Assembly (NCBI RefSeq): GCF_002157505.1
Contig: NZ_NFSC01000030.1
Location: 248,001 to 312,000 of the forward strand
Reading direction: 5' to 3'
DNA: 64,000 nt
Source: Arthrobacter agilis
Lineage (GTDB): Bacteria; Actinomycetota; Actinomycetes; Actinomycetales; Micrococcaceae
Part shown: piece after piece, positions 51,535 to 60,236 of the stretch
Numbering within the stretch: position 1 is the first letter of the stretch
How the letters are laid out: each line of letters starts with the position of its first letter
Made by a program: the position numbers and the translations under genes
The notes under the pieces: generated by a model
What the model saw: only the letters and a program-made list of their open reading frames with translations
Told to the model about the DNA's origin: nothing
Database searches by the model: none

Positions 51535-52530
51535 CTAGAACACGCGAATGGGAATCTCCGCCGGGTCCATGAGCAGCGACTCGATCTCATCGTCGAGCCT
51601 GACCAGCGTGATGGACGCACCGGCCATGTCCAGGGACGTGCAATACTCCCCCACATAGCTGCGGCCCACGCTGATGCCCTGCTCCGCGAGGCGCTTGTGC
51701 GCCTGCCCGTACAGCAGGTACAGCTCGCTGATCGGGGTCCCGCCGAGGCCGTTGACCATGAGGGCCACGCGGTCGCCGTCGCCGAACGGCAGATCCTTCA
51801 CAACCGGGCCCAGCAACTCCTCGACGATCTCGTTCGCCGGCATCATCTTCGCCCTGTGCCGTCCCGGCTCGCCGTGGATGCCGACACCCATCTCGATCTC
51901 GTCCTCACCCAGCTCGAACAGCGGGCTGCCCTTCGCCGGCGGAGTGCAGGCGGTCAGCGCGACGCCCATCGTCCGGGTCACCGAGTTCACCTTCTCGCCG
52001 ATGCGGATGACCTCGTCGAGGTCAGCTCCCCGCTCAGCGGCCGCAGCCACAGCCTTGATGACGAAGAAGTTGCCGGCCACCCCGCGCCGCCCGATCGTGT
52101 AGGTTGAGTCCTCCACGGAGACGTCGTCGTTGATGAACAGCGTCCGAACCTCGATGCCCTCGGCGGAGGTCATCTCCTGCGCCATCTCGAACACCATCTT
52201 GTCGCCCGTGTAGTTGTTCACCAGCAGGAGCACGCCCTTCGGCGAGGCCATGAGCTTAGTCGTCTCGTACACGTAGTCGAACGGCGGCGCCGCGAAGACG
52301 TCGCCCGGGCAGGCGGCGTCGAGCATGCCCTTGCCGACGATCATCACGTGCGCCGGCTCGTGCCCAGACCCCGAGCCCTGCACGATCGACACCTTGTTCT
52401 GGTCCGGGCCGTCCGCGCGCATGATCAGGTTGTACTCGGGCACGTACTTCAGCGTGTCCGGGTTCGCGAGCGCCAGGCCCTCGAGCATCTCCGGGACGAA
52501 CTGCTGCGGATCATTGACGAACTTCTTCAT
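51535..52530 (-). CDS. dhaK: Dihydroxyacetone kinase, DhaK subunit
   Basis: The 331-residue protein is full length for DhaK. VQGSGSGHEPAHVMIVGKGM (about 51-70) matches the family's N-terminal loop, and MGVGIHGEPG carries the His that binds the ketose covalently as a hemiaminal. VMVNGLGGTPISELYLLY and the C-terminus are canonical. With DhaL it forms the kinase for dihydroxyacetone or a related ketose. It is the last gene of a minus-strand operon. No DhaM is visible, so the phosphate donor (ATP or PTS) is open. Erythrulose-type substrates, known for DhaK paralogues, are also possible. Confidence 0.92.
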   Translation of the reverse strand: MKKFVNDPQQFVPEMLEGLALANPDTLKYVPEYNLIMRADGPDQNKVSIVQGSGSGHEPAHVMIVGKGMLDAACPGDVFAAPPFDYVYETTKLMASPKGVLLLVNNYTGDKMVFEMAQEMTSAEGIEVRTLFINDDVSVEDSTYTIGRRGVAGNFFVIKAVAAAAERGADLDEVIRIGEKVNSVTRTMGVALTACTPPAKGSPLFELGEDEIEMGVGIHGEPGRHRAKMMPANEIVEELLGPVVKDLPFGDGDRVALMVNGLGGTPISELYLLYGQAHKRLAEQGISVGRSYVGEYCTSLDMAGASITLVRLDDEIESLLMDPAEIPIRVF

Positions 52531-52586
52531 GAGGGCTCCACGTCATTGTGAGTAGGGATGAGTTGTGATGGGTGGGTGAACAAACC

Positions 52587-53219
52587 TCAGGGCCAGTCGG
52601 CGACGATGCGCTCTGCAATGATTGCGACCGCCACCGCGCCGGCATCCGGGGAACCGATGCTGCGTTCCCCGCTGTAGCTGGCGCGTCCCCGCTTGGCCTG
52701 AAGGCTCGACGTCGCGTCAGCGCACTCGCGGATCTTCGCTGCGAATGCTGCACGGCACTCCTCCGGGGACGCACCGGCTGCGAGCTGACGCTCGAGCTCG
52801 TCGGTAGCCGGGATCAGGGCGTCGAGCAGGGTCTTGTCGCCGAGGTCTGCATTGCCGCGTGTCTTGATGCCGTCGGTGGCTCCGCGCAGCATAGCGACGA
52901 CGGCGGCGCCGTCGATCGTGTCCACCGCCTTCGCTGCCGCGGACGCCCGCAGGAACGCCGTCCCCCACAACGGTCCCGAGGTTCCGCCGATCCTGCTGGA
53001 GATGGCGAGCGCGATCTGCTGCAGGAAGGTGGCGACGTCGTCGCGCTTGAGCGAGTCCCAGTCCGCGAGGACCTTCTCGAAGCCGCGGGCCAGGGAGTAG
53101 CCGAGGTCGCCGTCGCCCACCACGGCGTCGAGGTCACCGAACTCCTTCTCCTTGTCCACGGCGGTCTGCGCCAGGGAGTGGACAACGTATTCGACGTCGG
53201 CGAGGTCGGTGGCGCTCAT
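52587..53219 (-). CDS. dhaL: Dihydroxyacetone kinase, DhaL subunit
   Basis: The 210-residue protein matches DhaL, the nucleotide-binding subunit. The phosphate-binding loop lies at DAVVGDGDLGYSLARGFEKV (D of the DxDxD-like set), and GGTSGPLWGTAFLRA is the family's Gly-rich loop. The C-terminal ASYSGERSIGSPDAGAVAVA is also conserved. It works with the DhaK encoded 56 bases downstream. Its ATG overlaps by four bases with the HAD phosphatase stop, so translation is coupled. Confidence 0.9.
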   Translation of the reverse strand: MSATDLADVEYVVHSLAQTAVDKEKEFGDLDAVVGDGDLGYSLARGFEKVLADWDSLKRDDVATFLQQIALAISSRIGGTSGPLWGTAFLRASAAAKAVDTIDGAAVVAMLRGATDGIKTRGNADLGDKTLLDALIPATDELERQLAAGASPEECRAAFAAKIRECADATSSLQAKRGRASYSGERSIGSPDAGAVAVAIIAERIVADWP

Positions 53220-54022
53220 GGGTTCTCCGTTTCGTGGGTCGCGGCGTGGGGAGCGGGTGCAGCCAACAGCTTCTGCAGCGTGGCGAGGGTGACGACGCCG
53301 GACGGGCGGGCATCGTACGGGTCGGCGAGGACTTCCGCCTGCTCGCCGTTGGGATCCCCGAGGGAACTGACCACGAGGGATGCACCCGTGAAGTCCTCCT
53401 CACGGGTGAAGCCGCTGACCGTCACAACGGTGCGCAGTCCGGCTCCGAGGGCGGCCTGGAGTCCGTTGCCGCTGTCCTCGACGACGATCGCGTCATCGGC
53501 CGTCACCCCAAGCTCCGACAGCGCCAGGAGGTAGATATCCGGTGCGGGTTTCTTGGCGGGCACCACATCCCCGGCGAACACGGAAAAGTCTGCCGCGAGC
53601 GATTCCCCGACAGCGTGCGTCAGGACCGCGCGGACCGCGGGTTCCGCGGAGGTGGATGCGACAGCGAGGGTCCAACCGGCGTCGTGCGCTTCCTGGACGA
53701 TCCGGGCGATGCCGGGCCGTGCCGGCATGACACCGCTCTCGACGAGGCCCTTGTAGACCTCGGTCTTCCGCTTGTGCCAGGAGAGGATCGCGGAGTCGAC
53801 AGCGTCCTCGTCGTCAAGACCGAGCGATGCAGTGAGTGACGGAGTGAGGATGCTGCGCATGCGCTCCTTGCCGCCTCCGATCTTCACCTTCTCGGCGTAC
53901 TCCTCGACGTTCCACTGCACGGGCACGCCGAAGTCGGTGAATGTCTGGTTGAAGGCGGGGAGGTGGCCGTACTGCTCGGTGTCGGCGAGCACGCCGTCGC
54001 AGTCGAAGATCAGGGCCGGCAT
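53216..54022 (-). CDS. HAD family phosphatase
   Basis: The 268-residue protein is a haloacid dehalogenase-type hydrolase. Motif I is IFDCDGVLADTE (D7, D9), motif II lies in LAVASTSAEPAV, and VPAKKPAPDIYLLAL plus IVVEDSGNGLQAAL give motifs III and IV. The cap domain sits between motifs I and II. It likely acts on a small sugar phosphate in the same route as the aldolase and Dha kinase. The ATG at 54022 follows an AAGGGCGG motif that overlaps the end of the aldolase gene. The open frame upstream is antisense noise. Confidence 0.88.
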   Translation of the reverse strand: MPALIFDCDGVLADTEQYGHLPAFNQTFTDFGVPVQWNVEEYAEKVKIGGGKERMRSILTPSLTASLGLDDEDAVDSAILSWHKRKTEVYKGLVESGVMPARPGIARIVQEAHDAGWTLAVASTSAEPAVRAVLTHAVGESLAADFSVFAGDVVPAKKPAPDIYLLALSELGVTADDAIVVEDSGNGLQAALGAGLRTVVTVSGFTREEDFTGASLVVSSLGDPNGEQAEVLADPYDARPSGVVTLATLQKLLAAPAPHAATHETENP

Positions 54023-54024
54023 GG

Positions 54025-54888
54025 TCAGCGGCCGCCCTTGCCCGCGCTGCCGAACTGGGTGCAGAGGTCTGTCACCATCGCGACGACGTCGGCCCGCGTG
54101 TGCTTGAACAGCGACGGCGGGTCCCACTTGCTGTTCTGTTCGGCCTGCTTGAGGAACGCCAGGCTGGACTGCATGTACGTCTCCTTGAGCGCCGTGGAGA
54201 TGTTGACCTTCGCGCAGCCGCGGGCGATGAGGTCGGCGAACTGCTCGGCGCTCAGGCCGCTGCCGCCGTGCAGGGCGATGGGCAGGTTGCGGGCCTCGAC
54301 GATCTGCGTTACGCGTTCGACGTCGAGCACGGGGGCGGCCTTGTAGCTGCCGTGGGCGTTGCCGATGGACGGGGCGAAGACGTCGATCCCGGTGGCGTCG
54401 ATGAATGCGAGCGCCACTTCGAGGCTTTGCTGCTTGGACACCTCGTCGGAGCCGTGGTCGTCCTCGACGCCGGTGATCGCCTCGATCTCGCCCTCCACCT
54501 GGGCGCCGTAGCTGCGGGCCTCGGCGACGACCTCGACGGTCTGGCGCTGGTTCTCCTCCACGGGGAGGTTGGACGCGTCGAAGAGCACCGAGTTCCAGCC
54601 GGCCTTCAGGCATTCTGTGACGACGTCGCGGTCCGGGCAGTGGTCCAGATGCAGGGTGACGGGTACCTCGATGCCGCGCGTCATCGACTGCCACATGTCG
54701 AACAGCACCCGCGAGCCGATGCTGCGCACGGTCTTCACCGAGGTCTGCAGGATCACCGGGGAGTTGGCCTCCACGGCGCCGGCGAGCACGCCCTCCATGG
54801 TCAGGTCATTGAAGATGTTGATGGCGGGCACTCCGTAGCGTGCCTCGAATGCCGGATCGACGATGTCCTTCAGCGGTACAACACCCAC
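54025..54888 (-). CDS. Class II fructose-bisphosphate aldolase-like protein
   Basis: The 287-residue protein matches the class II (zinc) aldolases of the Fba/GatY/KbaY group. Metal and active-site residues appear in LHLDHC (D82, H83), SIGNAHGSYK and LHGGSGLSAEQF. It would join or split dihydroxyacetone phosphate and an aldehyde. In an operon with a HAD phosphatase and Dha kinase it may process a product of ketose phosphorylation. The GTG at 54888 has GGAGGAG upstream. It is the first gene of the operon and faces the divergent GlcG/HbpS gene. Confidence 0.88.
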   Translation of the reverse strand: MGVVPLKDIVDPAFEARYGVPAINIFNDLTMEGVLAGAVEANSPVILQTSVKTVRSIGSRVLFDMWQSMTRGIEVPVTLHLDHCPDRDVVTECLKAGWNSVLFDASNLPVEENQRQTVEVVAEARSYGAQVEGEIEAITGVEDDHGSDEVSKQQSLEVALAFIDATGIDVFAPSIGNAHGSYKAAPVLDVERVTQIVEARNLPIALHGGSGLSAEQFADLIARGCAKVNISTALKETYMQSSLAFLKQAEQNSKWDPPSLFKHTRADVVAMVTDLCTQFGSAGKGGR

Positions 54889-54953
54889 GACTGCTCCTCC
54901 TGGTTAGGCTCCTCCCCACGCTAGGTGTGCCGCCGCCGCTCCGGAATGGGTGG

Positions 54954-54978
54954 TACCCCTCCCTTCCCTCTGGGGGTA
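54954..54978. promoter_or_regulatory. TACCCC-N13-GGGGTA operator candidate
   Basis: An inverted repeat TACCCC (54954-54959) and GGGGTA (54973-54978) with a 13-bp spacer lies between the divergent aldolase operon and GlcG/HbpS gene. Wider flanks also pair in part (GGTGGT with ATCACC). It is a likely site for the LuxR-type regulator encoded at 57021. Confidence 0.45.
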
Positions 54979-55082
54979 ATCACCACCTCGCCACGCGCCG
55001 ACGTCGATGGTTGAGTAGGGCGCGGCCGCTCCGGCCATTCTTTTTCCAGCTCCGCCACGACTTCGACGACGAAGGACACCTC

Positions 55083-55502
55083 ATGCCCCAGGGATCAGTG
55101 CTCGAGACCATCACCTCCGAGGAAGCCCGTCGCGTCATCGACGCCGCCGCGGCGAAGGCCACGGAAATCGGCCAGCCGATGGATATCGCCGTCGTGGACG
55201 CCGGCGGCAACCTGAAGGCCCATGTGCGGATGGACGGCGCGAACATCGGCAGCATCACCATCGCCATCAACAAGGCCTACACGACCATCGCATTCCAGTG
55301 CGAGACCGGCGACCTGCAGGCCGTCACCCGGCCGGACGGCCCTATCTATGGGCTAAGCGACGCCCACGGCGGCCGGCTCGCGGTGTTCCCCGGAGGCATC
55401 CCGCTGGTGCGCGACGGCAGCATCATGGGCGCCATCGGCGTCTCCACCGGCACCATCGAGCAGGACCAGGAAGTGGCGACGGCGGGCGCGGCCGCCTACT
55501 GA
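55083..55502 (+). CDS. GlcG/HbpS family protein
   Basis: The 139-residue protein matches the GlcG/HbpS (DUF336) family: IDAAAAKATEIGQPMDIAVV, DAGGNLKAHVRMDGANIGSI, then VFPGGIPLVRDGSIMGAIGV and the final QDQEVATAGAAAY. Some members bind haem or cobalamin and others accompany diol or glycolate breakdown genes. It has no signal peptide, so it is cytoplasmic here. AAGGAC lies before the ATG; the open frame upstream from 54840 is not coding. It is divergent from the dha operon and probably belongs to the same regulon. Confidence 0.88.
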   Translation: MPQGSVLETITSEEARRVIDAAAAKATEIGQPMDIAVVDAGGNLKAHVRMDGANIGSITIAINKAYTTIAFQCETGDLQAVTRPDGPIYGLSDAHGGRLAVFPGGIPLVRDGSIMGAIGVSTGTIEQDQEVATAGAAAY

Positions 55503-55529
55503 GGCGCGTCCTGCTGCAGAGTCAGCGCG

Positions 55530-56030
55530 CTAGAACCGGTCATCCTCACGTGACGTGGCGGACTCGACGATCCGCTTGATGGCGGCAAGCGTCTTCGGGA
55601 TGCCGTCGAGCGCCTGCTGGGTCCTATCGATGATCTGCGCGGGCGCATCATCGCCGAACTTCTCCTCGAACATGGCGATGCCGCCCGGCAGGAAATCCCA
55701 GGTTTCGGTGAGAGTGGTCCCGGTGCCGACTGGCGTCAGCGTGTAGCCCCAGCGGACCCTGTCGCCACCGACCACCCAGGCGAACTCACGTCCGCGCTCC
55801 GCGGCCACGACCTGCGATCGGGTCTCCCAGGTGCGGTGTGGAAGTTCATTGCGCCCCGTGAACCACGCACCGACCTGGCCTGCAGTGACGTCGTCATCCC
55901 ACCAGCACTGCGTACACACCGGGCTCCACTCGCCGGTGCGGGTGATGTCGGAGACCAGGTCGTAGATGCTTTCCGCCGACGCCTGAATCGTGACGGACTC
56001 CTGGTGGTGGCGGATCTCTGTCTGGCTCAT
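55530..56030 (-). CDS. SRPBCC family protein
   Basis: The 166-residue protein fits the polyketide cyclase/SRPBCC fold: ESVTIQASAESIYDLVSDIT at the first strand and helices, then EWSPVCTQCWWDDD, RFAWVV-like strands (REFAWVVGGDRVRWGYTL) and a long C-terminal helix (TQQALDGIPKTLAAIKRIVE). It likely binds a lipid or other hydrophobic ligand; no catalytic residues can be named. The ATG at 56030 lies at the family N-terminus. It is divergent from the alpha/beta hydrolase gene. Confidence 0.85.
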   Translation of the reverse strand: MSQTEIRHHQESVTIQASAESIYDLVSDITRTGEWSPVCTQCWWDDDVTAGQVGAWFTGRNELPHRTWETRSQVVAAERGREFAWVVGGDRVRWGYTLTPVGTGTTLTETWDFLPGGIAMFEEKFGDDAPAQIIDRTQQALDGIPKTLAAIKRIVESATSREDDRF

Positions 56031-56132
56031 GCGCCCATTCTCACAGAAGAATCCCCTCGTCCTGCGGGATCGGCTGCAGCGATGTGTGCCCGCATAGACT
56101 GGCTTCTCGCGCTGGCTACGGAAGGCCCCCAC

Positions 56133-56924
56133 ATGTTGAACACCGAACGAACCGGCACCGGAAAGCCACTCGTCCTCGTGCATGGGCTCGGCTCGAGCGT
56201 CCGCACCTGGGACCTCGTCCTCCCCCTCCTGCAGGAACAGCGCGAGCTTATCGCCATCGACCTCCCCGGGTTCGGCAGCAGCGAGCCGCTCACGGGCGAG
56301 GTGACCATCGCGACCCTCACGGACGCCGTCGAGCAGTTCCTCGAGCAGGAGAACCTGCGCGACGCGGATATCGTCGGAAGCTCGATGGGTGCGCGGATCG
56401 TGGTCGAGCTGGCGCGGCGGGGGCACGCCGGCAACGTCGTAGCCCTCGATCCCGGAGGATTCTGGAACGACACCCAGGTGCGCATCTTCAACGGCAGCAT
56501 CACCGCGTCCATTGCACTGGTACGGCGCCTCCAGCCCGTCCTGCCGTCACTCGTGCAGCAGGCTGCGGGCCGGACGGCGCTGCTCGCCCAGTTCTCCGCG
56601 GCCCCCTGGAAGCTCGACCCGGACCTTGTCCTGACGGAGCTCCGCGGATTCGCCACCTCGCCCAGTCTTGATGAAGCACGCAAGTCGCTCGCGCACGGAC
56701 CGCGCCAGGCAGGCGCGCCACAGGGGACGATCAAGGGCACGCTGGCGTTCGGCTGGGGCCGGTCGGACAGGGTCACCCCGCTCAGTGAGGCCGCCGTCGC
56801 CATGTCGCTCTATCCGGACGCCACCCTGCACGTCTTCGAGGACTGCGGGCACTTCCCGCACTGGGACCAGCCGCAGGAGACAGCCCGGTTCATCCTCGAC
56901 GCCACTGCCGCTAGCTATTCGTAG
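56133..56924 (+). CDS. Alpha/beta hydrolase
   Basis: The 263-residue enzyme has the alpha/beta hydrolase pattern: LVLVHGLGSSVRTWD (oxyanion-hole region), the nucleophile elbow VGSSMGARI (Ser84), GRSDRVTPL with the acid, and the final FEDCGHFPHWDQP with the catalytic His. The cap segment between strands is short and helical. It may act on an ester, lactone or epoxide; the sequence does not decide. GGAAGG precedes the ATG. An earlier in-frame ATG at 56082 is less likely because a promoter-like TAGACT lies between them. Confidence 0.88.
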   Translation: MLNTERTGTGKPLVLVHGLGSSVRTWDLVLPLLQEQRELIAIDLPGFGSSEPLTGEVTIATLTDAVEQFLEQENLRDADIVGSSMGARIVVELARRGHAGNVVALDPGGFWNDTQVRIFNGSITASIALVRRLQPVLPSLVQQAAGRTALLAQFSAAPWKLDPDLVLTELRGFATSPSLDEARKSLAHGPRQAGAPQGTIKGTLAFGWGRSDRVTPLSEAAVAMSLYPDATLHVFEDCGHFPHWDQPQETARFILDATAASYS

Positions 56925-57020
56925 CTATCAACTGAGCCGCACACCTGGCAGGCGTGCTGGTGACGGCTCAGTATGCAGGTTGAAGACGGGTGCCGTCGCC
57001 TACGTGGAGTTCGCGGTCGC

Positions 57021-58850
57021 CTAACGCGTGTCCTGCTGGAGGGTCACAAGCATAGTGCGGTTGCGGGCTCCGGTCTTCCGGAGCATCGCGCCTACGTGCT
57101 TCTCCACCGTCTTGACGGAAATCCCGAGGCGCGTGGCAATTTGCTTGTCCGCCAGCCCCTCGGCGAGCAGGTCGCGCACCTCCAGTTCGCGGACCGTCAG
57201 GTGGGCGGCGGTCGACGCCGACTCGGCGGTCTGCCGCGTCTCGGCGAGGCGGGTGAACATCGCCCCGTCCAGCAGGGCGTCGCCGCGGGCAGCGGCGACG
57301 ACAACGCGCGCCACCTCCGCGGGCGTCGACGACAACGAGAGGAAGCCCCGCACCCCCGATGACGCAGCGGCCGCCAGCAGTTCGTCCGCGAAACGATCGA
57401 CGACGGCGACGACCGGACGTTCGACTGTGTCAGCGTCCGTCACCCGGGCTTTGGCATACCGGGACAACAGGTGCTCGTCGAGGACGATCATGTCCGGCTG
57501 CAGGAGGGACACCGATTCCGTGAGGTCCTCCAGCGTCCCGAACTCACCGAGTATCTGTACCGAAGGCTCGGACGTCTCGAGCAGCCGGACGAGCCCGGCC
57601 CGGAGAAGGGGCTGGGTGCAGGCGACGAGGACCTTCCACCGTTCACGGGAGGCGTCGCCGTTCGAGGAGTACGGCACCCGCGCTCGGACGCTCGTCCCCC
57701 AGCCCAGCGTCGACTCCACGTGCAGTTCGCCCCGCAGGTAGTGGACCCGGGCTGCCATGCCGTGCAGGCCGAGCCGACTGCCCTTCAGGTCCGCGCTCTC
57801 CCGGCCCTCGAACCCGCGGCCGTTGTCCTCGACGACGGCCGTGATGCCGGTGGTGTCGTAGAAGATGCCCACCCGGCACCTGGTGGCGCAGGCATGCGCC
57901 ACTGCGTTGGCCACGGCCTCCTGGATGATCATGAAGAGCTGATGGGCTACGACGGGTGCCAGTTCGTGGGGGTTGCCGGTCACGAGGAGCGTCACGTCCA
58001 TCGGATCGTTCGCGCCTACCCGGTCGAGTTCCTGGCGGACTGCATCCTCCAACGAGCGGTCGGCCACACTGGAGGGACCGAGTCCCAGCACGGTGCGGCG
58101 GGTCTCGAAGAGGGCCTCATGGGCGAGCACCCGGGCGGAGTCGATGTGCTGGGTGGAGGGTGATTTGCCTGGCGTCGCCTTGTCCGCACGGTCGAGGTGC
58201 AGCAGGAGCGAGCCAAGGGACCGGCCGATGGTCTCGTGGACCTCCTGTACGGCGCGCTCGCGTTCACCCGCCACGGCCGCCTCGCGTTCCTTCGCTGCAG
58301 CGGCCTGGTGGAGCCGCGAGTTCATGATGGCGATGGCAGCGTGGTTGGCGAACAGTTCCACGAGGGAGGCGTCGCCGGGGCTGAAGACGCGGCCGGGACC
58401 GTCGCTGAAGATGGCGAACGTTCCGATGATGGTGCCGGCCCAGGAGATGGGGACGCCGATGACGGCGCTCCCCCACCGAGGGTCCGCCGGGTCGATGTGG
58501 CCCGAGGGTACGGACGCGTAGCGGTCGAGGATGACGGTGCCGCGGGTCTTCACGATCTGTCCGGTAAGGCCTTCGGTCAGGGGGAAGGTCTGGCCCTCGC
58601 GGCAGCCAACGCCCTGGTCCACTTCCTTGCGGTAGTAGCCCTCGGCCTCGTGAACAATGGAAATGGAGCCGCTCTCACACCCGAGGAGGGCGGCGGCGTG
58701 CCCGAGGACACGCTCAAGGAGCGGCACCAGCTCGAATTGTCCGGCGAGGTCGCTGGCGAGTTCCGTGATGCGGTCGAGCTCGGAGAGTGGGGTCTCACTC
58801 GGGCGATTCTGGCTCTGGTTCGGCGTGGGAAGCTGCTGCATGTACGGCAC
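57021..58850 (-). CDS. Hybrid regulator: GAF, histidine kinase, receiver and LuxR HTH
   Basis: The 609-residue protein fuses a whole signalling chain. A GAF domain spans about 30-185. A HisKA_3-like dimerisation helix follows with H205 (QEVHETIGRSL), then a HATPase domain with N-box QEAVANAVAHA (310-320) and EDNGRGF (341-347). A receiver-like domain starts near 408 (VLVACTQPLLRAGL; Asp in MIVLDEHLL), and a LuxR/NarL helix-turn-helix ends the chain (LTVRELEVRDLLAEG to ISVKTVEKHVGAML). The GTG at 58850 has AGGAG upstream. Regulators of this type are found by ketone, diol and alcohol genes in actinobacteria, so the dha operon is a likely target. Confidence 0.88.
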   Translation of the reverse strand: MPYMQQLPTPNQSQNRPSETPLSELDRITELASDLAGQFELVPLLERVLGHAAALLGCESGSISIVHEAEGYYRKEVDQGVGCREGQTFPLTEGLTGQIVKTRGTVILDRYASVPSGHIDPADPRWGSAVIGVPISWAGTIIGTFAIFSDGPGRVFSPGDASLVELFANHAAIAIMNSRLHQAAAAKEREAAVAGERERAVQEVHETIGRSLGSLLLHLDRADKATPGKSPSTQHIDSARVLAHEALFETRRTVLGLGPSSVADRSLEDAVRQELDRVGANDPMDVTLLVTGNPHELAPVVAHQLFMIIQEAVANAVAHACATRCRVGIFYDTTGITAVVEDNGRGFEGRESADLKGSRLGLHGMAARVHYLRGELHVESTLGWGTSVRARVPYSSNGDASRERWKVLVACTQPLLRAGLVRLLETSEPSVQILGEFGTLEDLTESVSLLQPDMIVLDEHLLSRYAKARVTDADTVERPVVAVVDRFADELLAAAASSGVRGFLSLSSTPAEVARVVVAAARGDALLDGAMFTRLAETRQTAESASTAAHLTVRELEVRDLLAEGLADKQIATRLGISVKTVEKHVGAMLRKTGARNRTMLVTLQQDTR

Positions 58851-59201
58851 CTGTCTCCTGCAACCCGGCGCGACGCTGCGCTCGGGCCTTCAGAATAGCG
58901 GGCCCTGCAGATTAACTGCGCAAAACGACTCCGGTGAAGCTCGCCATCCGTTGTTACGCCGAACAGGGCATCAGTTCGGCATCCTCTGAATAAAGGTCGG
59001 CCCCGCGAGGTGTAACCGTTCTATTCATCGGCATCATGCCAGCGGCGGTACTGCTGCGCCTCCCAGTGCCAGCCTCACCAGCTGAAAGACTAAGCGGGAC
59101 AGACAGGGTCAACGGAAACCTAGCCCAGAGCCGTGGAACTAGAAGGCGAGTCGACCACGGCAAGACACTACCGAACTGATAACAATCAGAGGAGCGATGG
59201 A
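58851..59201. other. Intergenic region at the edge of the right-hand accessory block
   Basis: This 351-bp gap between the divergent hybrid regulator and the HNH gene has no supported ORF. Base composition turns less GC-rich toward its right end. Both promoters should lie here, but none is clear. Confidence 0.4.
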
Positions 59202-60110
59202 GTGACTAACTACTGGTGGGCAAATCAGTCCGACAATTTCGAACAAGTAGAAGGAACTTTGTGGACCAACTTTGTCAACGAAGGCGGGGCTCGGCGGCCC
59301 GGCGCCGCTGCCCTAGGCAACACGAGGCCGGGCGACGTGGTGTTTCACTGCGATAAGCAGCTCATCAAGACCGTCAGCATCATCGTCAGCGATCCCGTCA
59401 CCGCATATCGTCCACCTGCCTACCAAAGCAGGCAAAGCGGGAGTGACACCGACGAGGGGTGGCTCGTATTGGTCAAACCGCTTGTCACCGACTTGAGGAT
59501 AAATCGGCGTGAAGAGCTGTCATCCGTCGAGCTGGGTGGCACTGGCCCACTCAATAAGCTGGGAGGGCTGAAGCGAGGCGTGTACTTGTCCCCGATACCC
59601 GAAGGCAGCGCTGAGAAGCTACTAGCGATATCCGGTGTTGAGGTACCAGACATCCCAGAGATGGACCTCGATGAGTACGCACAGCCGTTCTCAGATGCGG
59701 GTTTGGCCGGGACGGACAAACTGGTGCTGGCGAAGCGACGAGTGGAACAGCATTACCTACGGTCAATCTTGCTCCAGGAATCAGAGACGAAATGCTCGAT
59801 ATGTCACCGCGAGGTGCCGGAGAATCTGCTGGTGGCTGGGCACATAAAGCCGCGATGGGCATGCAGCGAAGAGGAACGCAAGAATTTCCTATCTATAGCG
59901 ATGCTGATCTGTCTGCTTGGCTGCGACAGTCTGTACGAACGTGGATTGATTGCAGTCGATGCCCGTGGCAACGTTACCCGCACATCCCAGTCCGTGACGC
60001 CCGACGTCGATCGATTGCTGGACGCACTCGCTGGTAACGAGTGCCTCGCTCATAACGGCTCGACAGCCGACTTCTTCCAATGGCATCGAGGAAACACCTT
60101 CGTCGGCTAA
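59202..60110 (+). CDS. HNH endonuclease with N-terminal EVE/PUA-like domain
   Basis: The 302-residue protein starts with YWWANQSDNFEQVEGTLW and RPGDVVFHC, a pattern seen in EVE/PUA-like domains that read modified bases. The middle part has LGGLKRGVYLSPI. The C-terminal HNH nuclease has a zinc-type CSICHREVPENLL, AGHIKPRW (H214), CSEEERKNF and LLGCDSLYERG. The order, a modified-base reader plus HNH nuclease, is that of modification-dependent (type IV-like) restriction enzymes; function is inferred. The GTG at 59202 has GAGGAG seven bases upstream. It is less GC-rich than core genes and convergent with the helicase operon. Confidence 0.8.
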   Translation: MTNYWWANQSDNFEQVEGTLWTNFVNEGGARRPGAAALGNTRPGDVVFHCDKQLIKTVSIIVSDPVTAYRPPAYQSRQSGSDTDEGWLVLVKPLVTDLRINRREELSSVELGGTGPLNKLGGLKRGVYLSPIPEGSAEKLLAISGVEVPDIPEMDLDEYAQPFSDAGLAGTDKLVLAKRRVEQHYLRSILLQESETKCSICHREVPENLLVAGHIKPRWACSEEERKNFLSIAMLICLLGCDSLYERGLIAVDARGNVTRTSQSVTPDVDRLLDALAGNECLAHNGSTADFFQWHRGNTFVG

Positions 60111-60236
60111 GTCCATCGTGCGACCTGCTTTGGCTAGGGAGGCTGCTATGGCGTCAAATTGACCACGGTGATCTTTATTACGACTGCCTTTGTAAGTGCA
60201 GACTGGCTATTGCGCCGCTGCGGCGGCCTCCGCGTA

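Noticed and set aside
53216..54694. HAD phosphatase as a 492-residue fusion
   Set aside because: The upstream part is an out-of-frame reading of the aldolase gene; the HAD motif I begins at the ATG at 54022.
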